From Pseudonocardiaceae bacterium (GTDB lineage Bacteria; Actinomycetota; Actinomycetes; Mycobacteriales; Pseudonocardiaceae): a DNA stretch of 64,000 nt. The stretch lies in NCBI GenBank assembly GCA_009379845.1, contig WHSZ01000006.1, forward strand, positions 1 to 64,000, in the 5' to 3' direction. Shown piece by piece: positions 35,227-44,549 of the stretch; position 1 is the first letter of the stretch, and the number at the start of each line of letters is the position of its first letter. Under the pieces are notes generated by a model. The model did no database searches, was not told the DNA's origin, and saw only the letters and a program-made list of their open reading frames with translations. A program made the position numbers and the translations under genes.

Positions 35227-38200
35227 GCCAAACACGGGTCGCCGACAGTGACCACACCGGACCGCAGCCCACCGCACAACTGATAGCCGAGCTGGAAGGC
35301 GTCGGGATCCGGCTGTGGCCCGAGTCGGGGAACCTACGCTACCGCGCCCCGAAAGGCGCGATGACCGCCGATCGACTGGCCAGGTTGCGGGCGCTGAAGG
35401 ACGACGTCCTCACCCACCTGCACTCCGCCGGCTCACCCACCGCCGTGCGACCGGACCCGGCGAACCGGCACGAGGCGTTCCCCCTCACGCCGGTGCAATC
35501 CGCATACCTGCTGGGACGCAACGACGCGTTCGACTACGGTGGCGTCGCCTGCCACGGATACCTGGAACTCGCCGTCGCGGACCTGGACCCGGAGCGGCTG
35601 GACGCCGCATGGCAACGACTGGTCGCCCGCCACGACATGCTGCGCGCCCCCATCCATCCGGATGGGTTTCAGCAGGTGCGGCCCGAAGTCCCGCAGCGCC
35701 CGATCGTGGTGTCGGATCTGCGGGGCCGCGACGCCGGTGAGATCACCCGCGACGTCGACGAGACACGGACGGCGATGGCGCATCGCGTGTATCGCATCGA
35801 CGAGTGGCCCATGTACGAGCTGCGTGTCACCCGCACCGACGAGCAGGATCTGCTGCACCTGTCCGTGGACCTGCTGCTCGCCGACTACCTCAGCATTCAG
35901 CGGCTATTGTCCGAATTGGACGCACTGTATCGCGAACCGCACCGGGAACTTCCGGAACTGGCGGTGGGTTTCCGGGACTACGTGCTGGCCGAGCGCGCTC
36001 TGACCCAACCGGAAGCATCCGGAGCGAGCGGCTACGAGCGCGACCGCGCGTACTGGCTGGCACGGATCGACGAACTGCCCGCCGCCCCCGAACTCCCGCT
36101 GGCCGACCACGTCCTCGGCGGACGCACCGACGTGTCACAGTCCGCGCGGTTCCGGCGGTACCAGACGCGACTGGATCTGGAGCAGTGGACGGCGTTGCGG
36201 AACCGCGCCGCCAAGGAGGGCATCACGGCCTCTGGTGCCGTGCTGGCCGCTTACGCCGAGGTCATCGGGAGGTGGAGCCGTAACCCGCGATTCACACTCA
36301 ACCTCACCATTCTCAACCGGCAGCCGTTGCACGAGCAGGTCGACGAACTCGTCGGCGACTTCACAGCGCTGAACCTGCTCGCCATCGACCAGCGCGCGCA
36401 CGCCGAGGGCTTCGCAGAGCGTGCGCGGGCGGCGCAGGACCAGCTGCTGGCCGATCTGGATCACCGCCGGTTCTCCGGCGTGGAAATACTCCGCGAACTG
36501 GGGCGGCGCCGCGGCCGTGCGGAGGCACTCATGCCGGTCGTGTTCACCAGCACCATCGGCGCCGGAACCCAGCAGGCCGCACCGGCCGACGGCGGGTTGC
36601 TGAACGGCGAGCCGGTCGCCGGGCTCAGCCAGACACCGCAGGTGTGGATCGACTGCCAGGCGATGGAATGGCACGGCACGCTGCTGGTGAACTGGGACGT
36701 GCGGGACGGGGTGTTCCCGGACGGTGTCATCGACGACGCGTTCGCCGCGTTCCAGAACCTGCTGACACAACTGGCCGGCGGCGAGGCGTGGCACAGCCCG
36801 CATCCAGTGCCCCTTCCGGAAGCGCAGCGGCGCCGCCGGGCGGAGTTGAACGACACCGCCGAACCACTGCCGGACGAACTGCTGCACGAGGCCGTGCTGG
36901 AGGCCGGCATCAGCGACCCGACGAGGTTGGCGGTCGCGACGCCGCAGCGCCTGCTGAACTACCAGAACCTGCTGTCCGAAGCCGCGGCCGTAGCGGACGC
37001 CCTCCGCGACGGCACCGGCGAGATCGTCGCGGTACTCATCGACAAGAGCGCCGAACAGACCGCCGCCGTGCTGGGCACGCTGCTCGCCGGCGCCGCCTAC
37101 CTGCCGATCGATCCGGACCTTCCAGCCTCCCGCCGGGACGCCATCCTCGCCGATGCCGGGGTTCGGCACGTGCTCGTGCACTCCGCCTATTACCCGGGGG
37201 AGGCGCACCCGGAGCTACCGCACGGCCTGCGTGTCATCTCCGTCGACACGTTGCCGGCCGCGGACGCTCCTGCCGAAGTGCCGAACCGCCGGGTATCACC
37301 GGACGACCTCGCGTACGTGATCTACACGTCCGGATCCACCGGAGTTCCCAAAGGGGTCATGGTCAGCCACCGGGCGGCGGTCAACACGGTCCGCGACATC
37401 AACCGTCGCTTCGGTGTGAACCGCAGCGACCGCGTGCTCGGATTGGCCGAGCTGAGCTTCGACCTGTCCGTCTACGACATCTTCGGCCCGCTCGCCGTCG
37501 GCGGGTGCCTGGTGCTGCCGGGCGCCGAACGTGGCACCGACCCCGCACACTGGGCGGAGCTGATCGCCGAACATGGCGTCAGTATCTGGAACTCCGTGCC
37601 GGCCCAACTGCAGATGCTGGAGCACTATCTGGCCACCGCCCCCTCGGTGGAGCTGTTCACGCTGCGACTGGCGCTGCTGTCCGGGGACTGGATCCCGGTT
37701 TCCCAGCCGGACGCTATCCGCGCCCGCCTGCCGCTGCTGCGGGTCGTCGGCCTCGGCGGCGCCACCGAGGCCGCCATCTGGTCCATCTGCCACCCGATCG
37801 ACGAGGTCCCCGACGACTGGCACAGCATCCCGTACGGCGCCCCGCTGACCAACCAGACCGTGCACGTCCTCGACGAAACGCTGCAGCCGTGTCCCGAGTG
37901 GACGGCTGGGGAGCTCTACATCGGCGGCACTGGGTTGGCGCTCGGCTATCTCGGTGACGAGGAGCAGACCGCCGCGCGGTTCCTGACCCACCCCGATACG
38001 GCGCAGCGGCTGTATCGCACCGGCGATTTCGGCCGCGTGCTACCGAACGGCGAGATCGAGTTCCTCGGCCGCACGGACACCCAGGTCAAGATCCGCGGCT
38101 ACTGCGTCGAGCTCGCCGAAGTCGAGGCGGCCGTTGGCGCCCACCCCGGCGTGGGCTCGGCGGTCGCGCTCGTCGACGGGAACGAGCCGCTGCGGCGACG

Positions 38201-40406
38201 CATCGCGGCGTTCGCCGAACCCGCCCACCGGCCGGCCTCGCCGAGCACCTCGGAGGTCGCGGAAGCCGCCACGACAGCGGCCAACCGCGCACTCGAGCAA
38301 CTGGATCTCGATGCACTCGCGCCATTCGTCCGAGCCGCCGACCAGACCGCCCTCACCGCGATGGCCGCGACCCTGCGGGGCGCCGGCCTGTTCGCCACCG
38401 CGGACGACGCGCACAGCCTTCCGGAGATCGCCACCACGCTCGGCGTGTCGCCGCGACATCGCCGCCTGCTGCGGCGTTGGCTGAACACGTTGACCGCCGC
38501 CGGCCAACTGCGCCGCGAGCGGGACAGCTACCGCGGACCGCTGCCGGCAGGCAGCGTCACGGAGCGGCTGACCGCCCTCGAGAACCAGGCACGGTCGCTG
38601 GACTACGGCTGGGAACTCGTGCAGTACCTGCGTGGCTGCGCCGACCATCTGCCCGAGCTGCTGCGCGGTGAGCGTGAGCCGCTGGAGTTGCTGTTTCCGG
38701 GCACCAACCTGGACACCGCCCAGGCCGCGTTCCGCGACAACCCGGTCAACCGGTACTTGAACACCGTGCTCGCGGCCGGCGTACGCCGACTCGCGGAGCA
38801 GCGCCCGCTGCGCATCCTGGAGATCGGCGCCGGAGTCGGCGGCAGCAGCGCCGCGCTGATCCCGCAACTCGCCGGGTTCGATGTGGATTACCTGTTCACC
38901 GATGTCACCCAGTTCTTCCTCAGCGAGGCACGCCAGGCGTTCGGGCAGTACCCGTGGGTGCGTTACGGGCTCTTCGACCTCAACGCTGATGCCAGGGCTC
39001 AGGGCTACCTGCCCAACTCGTTCGATGTGATCGTCAGCGGCAACGCGCTCCACCTGGCCAAGGACGTGCCGGCCACGCTGGAAAGGTTGCGCGAACTGCT
39101 CGCTCCCGGTGGTTGGCTGGCGTTCATCGAAGGCACCGGCGAGAACCTGCCGCTGATGGTGTCCATGGAGTTCCAAGACGAGCTGTCCGGCTTCACCGAC
39201 CTGCGCCAAGCGACTGACCAGACCCTGCTCACCGAGCGGCAGTGGCGCGAGCTGCTGGACGCCGCGGATGCCGAGGTGGCCGTGAGCTTGGCAGCCACGG
39301 ACGACGAGCTCTCGCTTGCCAGCCAGCATGTCTTCCTCACCCAGCTGAAGACCGATCGGCGGTTCGTGACCGTGCCCGAACTCGCCGAGCACCTCGCGCG
39401 GCGGCTGCCCGACTACATGCTTCCCGCCGATCTGCAACTGATCGATGCGATGCCACTGTCCCCGAACGGCAAGCTCGACCGCGCCGCGCTGCGTGCCATG
39501 CTGCCGCGCCGCGCCGAGGAACGCACGGTGGACACCACCGCGCCCGCCGACGAACTGGAGCGGCGGCTGGTGGGGCTGTGGGCGGACGTACTCGACCACG
39601 AGCAGCTGGGCGTCGAGGACGATTTCTTCGCCGTCGGCGGGGACTCGCTGCTGCTGGCCCGGCTGATCGGGCAACTCCTGGAACGCGAGCCGCAGGCGGC
39701 CGGCTTGGAGTTCGGGGTGCTGCTCGGCCAGGTGCTGCGCCGCCCGACGGTCGCCGCGCTGGCCGCGTATCTGCGCACCGTATCAGCCGGCGAGGTGGCC
39801 ACCGAGCGAGCGGACGCCTCCCCGCTGGTTCCACTTGCCGAATCGGCGCGGGACCCAGCCGCCGGGCCGGTCATGGTGCTGGTGCACGAGGGCACCGGCA
39901 CGCTCGCCCCGTACCGTCACCTGATCGACGTCCTCGCCGACGAGCAGCAACCCGCGCATGGTGGGGCTCGAGGCCACGACCTTCGGGGAGTACCTCGATA
40001 TCGAACCGGAGGCGCTGCTCGAGCGGCTGGCCGAGGACTACGCGCGCCGCCTACTCGACGCCGGCCTGGATCGGGTCCATCTGGTGGGGTACTGCATGGG
40101 CGGGTTTCTCGCCACCGAAATCGCACGGGTGCTCACCGAGGCCGGAGCCCGTGTCGAGGAACTGACCGCGATCAGCTCCTACCACGTGCCCTACGAGGTC
40201 GAGGACGATCTGGCCGCCGACTACGCGTTCGCCCGCATCCTGGGCGCCGACCTGGCGTCGGTGGGGTTCCCCACCGACGAGGCGCTGTTCCGTGCCGCGG
40301 TGGGCCGGGTGCTGACGAGCACACCGGGGCGCATCCCGGATGGCGCACTGGGCGGGCTGGATGGCGAATTCGCGGCGCTGTCCGCATGTTTCCGATCGCT
40401 GGCTGA
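35223..40406 (+). CDS. NRPS, Cys-activating: docking-Cy-A[MT]-PCP-(TE start), frameshifted in TE
   Basis: Begins with ATGA overlap to the previous NRPS. Residues 15-65 form a TubC-type docking domain (LIAELEGVGIRLWPESGNL). Then Cy3 (FPLTPVQSAYLLGR near 87, DLLLADYLS near 217) and a Cys adenylation domain (YVIYTSGSTG near 698, FDLSVYDIFG). A methyltransferase insert at about 1000-1390 has intact motif I LEIGAGVGGSS near 1199, so it probably methylates the thiazoline unit. A PCP (VGGDSLLLARL near 1470) follows. The thioesterase opens with VMVLVHEGTGTLAPYRHL, but after DVLADEQQ at about 39948 the frame is wrong and runs on to 40406 as low-complexity Arg/Gly sequence. The correct TE continues at 39958-40749. 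Removing one C of CCC at 39950-39952 would restore one product of about 1841 residues. Confidence 0.85.
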   Translation: MSQTRVADSDHTGPQPTAQLIAELEGVGIRLWPESGNLRYRAPKGAMTADRLARLRALKDDVLTHLHSAGSPTAVRPDPANRHEAFPLTPVQSAYLLGRNDAFDYGGVACHGYLELAVADLDPERLDAAWQRLVARHDMLRAPIHPDGFQQVRPEVPQRPIVVSDLRGRDAGEITRDVDETRTAMAHRVYRIDEWPMYELRVTRTDEQDLLHLSVDLLLADYLSIQRLLSELDALYREPHRELPELAVGFRDYVLAERALTQPEASGASGYERDRAYWLARIDELPAAPELPLADHVLGGRTDVSQSARFRRYQTRLDLEQWTALRNRAAKEGITASGAVLAAYAEVIGRWSRNPRFTLNLTILNRQPLHEQVDELVGDFTALNLLAIDQRAHAEGFAERARAAQDQLLADLDHRRFSGVEILRELGRRRGRAEALMPVVFTSTIGAGTQQAAPADGGLLNGEPVAGLSQTPQVWIDCQAMEWHGTLLVNWDVRDGVFPDGVIDDAFAAFQNLLTQLAGGEAWHSPHPVPLPEAQRRRRAELNDTAEPLPDELLHEAVLEAGISDPTRLAVATPQRLLNYQNLLSEAAAVADALRDGTGEIVAVLIDKSAEQTAAVLGTLLAGAAYLPIDPDLPASRRDAILADAGVRHVLVHSAYYPGEAHPELPHGLRVISVDTLPAADAPAEVPNRRVSPDDLAYVIYTSGSTGVPKGVMVSHRAAVNTVRDINRRFGVNRSDRVLGLAELSFDLSVYDIFGPLAVGGCLVLPGAERGTDPAHWAELIAEHGVSIWNSVPAQLQMLEHYLATAPSVELFTLRLALLSGDWIPVSQPDAIRARLPLLRVVGLGGATEAAIWSICHPIDEVPDDWHSIPYGAPLTNQTVHVLDETLQPCPEWTAGELYIGGTGLALGYLGDEEQTAARFLTHPDTAQRLYRTGDFGRVLPNGEIEFLGRTDTQVKIRGYCVELAEVEAAVGAHPGVGSAVALVDGNEPLRRRIAAFAEPAHRPASPSTSEVAEAATTAANRALEQLDLDALAPFVRAADQTALTAMAATLRGAGLFATADDAHSLPEIATTLGVSPRHRRLLRRWLNTLTAAGQLRRERDSYRGPLPAGSVTERLTALENQARSLDYGWELVQYLRGCADHLPELLRGEREPLELLFPGTNLDTAQAAFRDNPVNRYLNTVLAAGVRRLAEQRPLRILEIGAGVGGSSAALIPQLAGFDVDYLFTDVTQFFLSEARQAFGQYPWVRYGLFDLNADARAQGYLPNSFDVIVSGNALHLAKDVPATLERLRELLAPGGWLAFIEGTGENLPLMVSMEFQDELSGFTDLRQATDQTLLTERQWRELLDAADAEVAVSLAATDDELSLASQHVFLTQLKTDRRFVTVPELAEHLARRLPDYMLPADLQLIDAMPLSPNGKLDRAALRAMLPRRAEERTVDTTAPADELERRLVGLWADVLDHEQLGVEDDFFAVGGDSLLLARLIGQLLEREPQAAGLEFGVLLGQVLRRPTVAALAAYLRTVSAGEVATERADASPLVPLAESARDPAAGPVMVLVHEGTGTLAPYRHLIDVLADEQQPAHGGARGHDLRGVPRYRTGGAARAAGRGLRAPPTRRRPGSGPSGGVLHGRVSRHRNRTGAHRGRSPCRGTDRDQLLPRALRGRGRSGRRLRVRPHPGRRPGVGGVPHRRGAVPCRGGPGADEHTGAHPGWRTGRAGWRIRGAVRMFPIAG

Positions 40407-40749
40407 CCGCCCGCACGCCGACCGGCTGCGAGACATCGTCGACACGTTGCCAGCCGGAGGGTTCCCGGTGAACGACGACTACCTGAGCACCATGTACCGC
40501 ATGTTCCGGCACAATCTCCGGGCTCTGGCCCGCTACCGCCCGGAACCGTATGCCGGTGAACTCACGCTGCTCAGGGACAGCGGCCACGCAGAACTATTGC
40601 CGACCCGCGCGGGTGATTCCACCGAGTTCTGGCAGGCGCTGTGCCTCGGCGATATCCGGCTCGTGGACATCCCCGGCGACCACTTCACCTGCCTGCGGCC
40701 GCCGCACATCGGCGCTGTGACACACGTGTTGACCCACGACCGAAAGTGA
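39958..40749 (+). CDS. thioesterase domain portion of the second NRPS (separated by frameshift)
   Basis: This 263-residue frame continues the TE: VGLEATTFGEYLDIEPEALL, the nucleophile elbow VGYCMGG and a late His in DIPGDHFTCLRPPH. The nucleophile position is Cys instead of the usual Ser. The TE should release the finished thiazoline peptide by hydrolysis or cyclisation. As sequenced, it could only be made separately from the internal ATG at 39958, which has no clear ribosome site. Its stop overlaps the next start as GTGA. Confidence 0.75.
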   Translation: MVGLEATTFGEYLDIEPEALLERLAEDYARRLLDAGLDRVHLVGYCMGGFLATEIARVLTEAGARVEELTAISSYHVPYEVEDDLAADYAFARILGADLASVGFPTDEALFRAAVGRVLTSTPGRIPDGALGGLDGEFAALSACFRSLADRPHADRLRDIVDTLPAGGFPVNDDYLSTMYRMFRHNLRALARYRPEPYAGELTLLRDSGHAELLPTRAGDSTEFWQALCLGDIRLVDIPGDHFTCLRPPHIGAVTHVLTHDRK

Positions 40750-41936
40750 CGACAGCTGTGACGAGCACACCAGTGATCGGAATCATCGGAGCTACCGGCG
40801 CCGCCGGGCGCGCCGCCGTACGGGCGCTCGCCGACACGCGGCTGTGGGATACCCCCGCTCCCACGCTGCGCCTCGGGGGGCGTCGACTGGAGGCGACAAG
40901 CCAGGTCGCCGCGGCGCTGCCCACCGGCGACGGAATGCCCGAAGTGGACGTTCGACATCTGGACATCGACGATCCCGCCGGACTGAGCGACTTCTGCGCT
41001 GGGTGCACCGTGCTGCTCAGCTGCGCCGGGCCGTCCTACCAGATCGGTGACCGGCTCGCTCGCGCCGCCGTTGAGGCCGGTGCGGAGTTCGCCGACGTGT
41101 CCGGGTACGACCCGGTGCACGGTCAGCTGCTCGATCTGGACCTGCCCGCGCGGGGACGGGCCGCGGTGCTCTCGGCGGGGATCTATCCGGGACTGTCCGC
41201 CCTGTTTCCCCGCTGGCTCGCCGGCCAAGGCGTCGGGGAGCCGGTGCGGTTGTCCGCCTACGTCGGCGGCCTCGAGGAGGCAACCCTCGGCTCGGCCGCC
41301 GACCTGGTGCTCAGCATCGGGGATGGCGCGGTCTGGGGGTCCTCCGGGGCGGCGCTCGCGGCCTGGCGGCACGGCGGCCGGACGGAACATCAGCTGCGTG
41401 TCGTGGAGGACATCGAGGTGCCGTTCTTCCCCGACCGGCTCACCGCGCAACCGTTCCTCAGTACCGAGGCGGAACGGCTGGCGGCGGACCTGCGGCTCGC
41501 CGAGTTGGATTGGTACAACGTGTTCATCGGAACGCATATGCGGACCGCGCTGAACAGGCTGCGCGGCGGGCAGCCGGCTGACGACGAGGAACTGGAGCGC
41601 AGCGCGCGGGCGTTGATGCGTGCGTGCTCCCTCGACGTCGGCGGGCGCACCCCGTACTACGTGATGGCGTACTGGATGGACGGTCGCGACGCCGGTGAGC
41701 CCACCAGCGTCAGCGGCGTGCTGCGCACCCACGACACCTTCGAGGTCACCGGCGCCGTCGGGGCGTTGGCCGCCCGCGCGTTGCTGCGCGGAGACGTACC
41801 GCCCGGCGTGCATTTCGCCGCCGAGGTTCTGGAGCCCGCGGACACCGTCGAGCGTATCCGGCGATTGAAATCCGTCACCGCACTGGAAGCCATCACCGGA
41901 TCGGCGTCCGAGGAGTTCGAAGCGGGGGTGTTGTGA
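40746..41936 (+). CDS. saccharopine dehydrogenase-like NAD(P)-binding protein
   Basis: A 396-residue Rossmann protein starting with GIIGATGAAGRAAVRAL, with LLSCAGPSYQIGDRLARAAVEAG near residue 95, as in saccharopine dehydrogenase-like and trans-acting reductases. GTG at 40746 overlaps the TE stop by GTGA; a second GTG four codons later is possible. Related genes occur beside the reductase in coelibactin-like clusters. It probably acts on the growing or released metallophore chain, but no reaction is assigned. Gene order supports a tailoring role. Confidence 0.65.
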   Translation: MTTAVTSTPVIGIIGATGAAGRAAVRALADTRLWDTPAPTLRLGGRRLEATSQVAAALPTGDGMPEVDVRHLDIDDPAGLSDFCAGCTVLLSCAGPSYQIGDRLARAAVEAGAEFADVSGYDPVHGQLLDLDLPARGRAAVLSAGIYPGLSALFPRWLAGQGVGEPVRLSAYVGGLEEATLGSAADLVLSIGDGAVWGSSGAALAAWRHGGRTEHQLRVVEDIEVPFFPDRLTAQPFLSTEAERLAADLRLAELDWYNVFIGTHMRTALNRLRGGQPADDEELERSARALMRACSLDVGGRTPYYVMAYWMDGRDAGEPTSVSGVLRTHDTFEVTGAVGALAARALLRGDVPPGVHFAAEVLEPADTVERIRRLKSVTALEAITGSASEEFEAGVL

Positions 41937-43054
41937 CCGTCAAACGGGTCGTGGTCTGCGGAGCCGGCTTCGGTCAGATCTATCTGGCTGGCGTGGCCCT
42001 ATCCGGACTCGAGCTCATCGGAATCCTGAGCCGGGGAAGCGCGCACTCCAGGGCGCAGGCGCGGCGCTGGGGCGTTCCGCTCTACACGTCGGTGCGTGAC
42101 CTTCCGGGGGACGTCGAGCTGGCCTGCGTGGTGGTGCGCTCCGAGGTGTTCGGCGGTCCGGGCAGCGAGCTTGCCCGCGAGCTGCTCGCCCGTGGAGTGC
42201 ACGTGCTCCAGGAACAACCGGTGCACGCGGACGATCTGGCGAAAACGCTGCGGGTCGCCAGGAAGCACGGCGTGAGCTACCGGGTGAACCCGTTCTATGC
42301 TTATCTGCCGGCAGTACGACGGTTTATTCGCGCGGCCCGCGCCCTTGCCCGGCTCCGGCGATTGTCCTTTGTGGACGCCATGGGTGCGGTACAGGTGAGC
42401 TACCCGCTGGTGGACGTGCTGGGAAGGGCCCTGGGAGGGCTGCGCCCGTGGGTGTTCTGCGAGCCGCCCGAGATGCCCGATGAGTTGGCGACCCGCGGAA
42501 CGGGCGAGGTCCCGTTTCGTAGCCTGCACGGGTTGATCGGTGGTCTGCCGCTGACCCTGCGGGTCCAGAACCAGCTGCACCCGGGGGACCCGGACAACCA
42601 CGCGCATCTGCTCCATCGGATCGCCATCGGCAGCGACGGCGGGGTGCTCACCCTCGCCGACACGCATGGGCCCGTGCTGTGGACACCTCGTACCCATGTA
42701 CCGCGGGAAGACTCCGGCAATCTGGCTCTTGATGGGCGTGCGGTGTCCGACGCGGGCACCGTGATCCTGGGGCCGCAGCAGCCGCCTGGCTTCGCGCGGC
42801 TGCTGGATGAGACGTGGCCGGACGGGGTGCGAGTCGCGCTCGAGGAGCTGATCGCGGCGATCGACCAACGCGCCGATCTGGGAGCCGTCGACCAGTACGC
42901 GCTGGCCACCAGCGCGGCATGGCAGGAGCTCACCCGCACGTTGGGCCCGGCCAACCCGCTTCGCCCTTCGACGCCACGGCCGCTGCCCGGCACCGAGTTG
43001 CTCGCCGAAATCGACAGGCTCGCCGAAATCGACAGGACGAACGAATGCGCATGA
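41933..43054 (+). CDS. thiazolinyl imide reductase (PchG/Irp3-like)
   Basis: A 373-residue Gfo/Idh-fold reductase. It begins RVVVCGAGFGQIYLAGV and contains QEQPVHADDLAKTLRVA, the mark of thiazolinyl imide reductases (Irp3/YbtU, PchG). These use NADPH to reduce one thiazoline ring to a thiazolidine while the chain is on the NRPS. It overlaps both neighbours (GTGA upstream, ATGA downstream), so it is cotranscribed with the NRPS genes. Its presence predicts at least one thiazolidine in the product. Confidence 0.85.
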   Translation: MTVKRVVVCGAGFGQIYLAGVALSGLELIGILSRGSAHSRAQARRWGVPLYTSVRDLPGDVELACVVVRSEVFGGPGSELARELLARGVHVLQEQPVHADDLAKTLRVARKHGVSYRVNPFYAYLPAVRRFIRAARALARLRRLSFVDAMGAVQVSYPLVDVLGRALGGLRPWVFCEPPEMPDELATRGTGEVPFRSLHGLIGGLPLTLRVQNQLHPGDPDNHAHLLHRIAIGSDGGVLTLADTHGPVLWTPRTHVPREDSGNLALDGRAVSDAGTVILGPQQPPGFARLLDETWPDGVRVALEELIAAIDQRADLGAVDQYALATSAAWQELTRTLGPANPLRPSTPRPLPGTELLAEIDRLAEIDRTNECA

Positions 43055-43830
43055 ATACCACCATCGCCGGATCGCTGCTGCGCCGCGCCGTCCGTCGACC
43101 CGAGGCGCGCCAGCGGCTGTTCTGCTTTCCACACGCGGGAGGCGCGGCCAGCACGTTCCGGACCTGGCCGGACCGGCTGCCGGGCGCCGTCGAGCTGGTG
43201 ACCGCGCAGTACGCCGGCCGGGAAGACCGGATGGATGTGCCTATGCGGGACACGATGAGCGGCCTGGTCGCCGACATCGTCGAGGAGATGGCGCCGCTGG
43301 CCGACGTTCCGTTCGCGCTGTTCGGGCACAGCATGGGTGCCGCGGTCGCCTACGAAGTGGCGCTCGCGCTCCGGCTGCGGGGCATGCGCCAACCGACGCA
43401 GCTGTTCGTGTCGGCGCGCGAAGCGCCAGATCTGGCGCGCGGCGGCACCGTGCATCTACGCGACGACGACGGCCTGTGCGCCGAGTTGATTCGCCTCGGC
43501 GGCACCACCGAGGAAGTGCTGGCACACCGCGAAATGCGCGAGCTGATCCTACCGATGGTGCGCAATGACTACCGCCTCATCGAAACCTACGAACCCACCG
43601 CCGCCGACGCGCTCGAGTGCCCGATCACCGTGCTGCGCGGCGACGCGGATCCCGAAGTCACCTCGGAGGAAGCTCTGGCGTGGCGGGCAAGGACCCGTGG
43701 CCGCTTCGAGGTCGTGGTCTTTCCCGGCGATCACTTTTACCTCGTCGGGCAGCGAGACACGGTGCTCGCCCTGCTCGCCCACCGGCTCGGCGTTGAATCC
43801 CTGGCCAGGAAAGGACACCAGCAGCCATGA
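43051..43830 (+). CDS. type II thioesterase
   Basis: A 259-residue external thioesterase. It shows RLFCFPHAGGAASTFRTWPD, the nucleophile motif GHSMGAAVAYE with Ser, the DADPEVTSEEA Asp region and FPGDHFYL with the catalytic His. YbtT/PchC-type enzymes remove wrongly loaded acyl groups from carrier proteins. The ATG at 43051 overlaps the reductase stop (ATGA), which decides the start. It is distinct from the NRPS-borne TE, which has Cys at the same position. Confidence 0.9.
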   Translation: MNTTIAGSLLRRAVRRPEARQRLFCFPHAGGAASTFRTWPDRLPGAVELVTAQYAGREDRMDVPMRDTMSGLVADIVEEMAPLADVPFALFGHSMGAAVAYEVALALRLRGMRQPTQLFVSAREAPDLARGGTVHLRDDDGLCAELIRLGGTTEEVLAHREMRELILPMVRNDYRLIETYEPTAADALECPITVLRGDADPEVTSEEALAWRARTRGRFEVVVFPGDHFYLVGQRDTVLALLAHRLGVESLARKGHQQP

Positions 43831-44549
43831 TGGACGATTCCACGGACGCCTACCTGCATGTGGCGGAGTTCTACGACCTGCTGTCCCAACCCCACTGGGA
43901 CCACATCGCCACCGAGATGTTGACGAAGGCGCTGGCCGACGTCGACCCGAGCATCGGTCCGGCGCTGGACATGGGGGCCGGCACGGGTCAGGCCACCGAG
44001 GTACTTGCCGAAGCGCTCCCGGACACGCAGGTGATCGCCACGGAGCCGTCGCCTGCCATGCGCATCGCCCTGACCAGCCGTGTGGTGCACAACTCCGACC
44101 TGCAACCCCGGATCACCATCCTGCCCGACCGCGCCCAAGACGTGGCGCTCCCCGACCGGCTTTGTGCCGTCGTCGGGTTCGGCATGATCGGCTACCTGGA
44201 TGGCGCGGCCCGCGCCAAGCTGTGGGGGAGACTGCTGGACCGGCTGCGGCCCGGTGCGCCGATCGTGCTCGAACTGATGGCGCTGTCCACGGCTCAGCAG
44301 ATGGCACCGGCACGCATCGCGCGGCGCACCATCGGCGAGCAGGAATACGACGTGTGGATGCGCGGCGAGCCCGCCACGCCGGACCTGATGCGGTACGCCT
44401 CCACGTTCACCGTTTCCCGGCACGGCAGGGTGGTGCGGCGCCTGCAACTCGAGCAGGAGTGGTACACCTTCGGCGCTGAGCAGTTGGAGCGGGAAACCGG
44501 TCTGCCGGTTCGCAAACTGACCAACGAGATCATTGTGCTGACGCGGTGA
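43827..44549 (+). CDS. SAM-dependent methyltransferase
   Basis: A 240-residue class I methyltransferase with ALDMGAGTGQATEVLAEALP as motif I near residue 47 and VIATEPSPAMR as motif II. It overlaps the thioesterase stop by ATGA and ends the plus-strand biosynthetic operon, converging on the ABC genes with a 20-base overlap. It may methylate the metallophore or a precursor; the target atom is unknown. Confidence 0.75.
   Translation: MMDDSTDAYLHVAEFYDLLSQPHWDHIATEMLTKALADVDPSIGPALDMGAGTGQATEVLAEALPDTQVIATEPSPAMRIALTSRVVHNSDLQPRITILPDRAQDVALPDRLCAVVGFGMIGYLDGAARAKLWGRLLDRLRPGAPIVLELMALSTAQQMAPARIARRTIGEQEYDVWMRGEPATPDLMRYASTFTVSRHGRVVRRLQLEQEWYTFGAEQLERETGLPVRKLTNEIIVLTR

Noticed and set aside
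38040-39674. A 544-codon minus-strand open frame opposite the second NRPS
   Set aside because: It is antisense to the methyltransferase and carrier domains, with low-complexity composition and no ribosome site.
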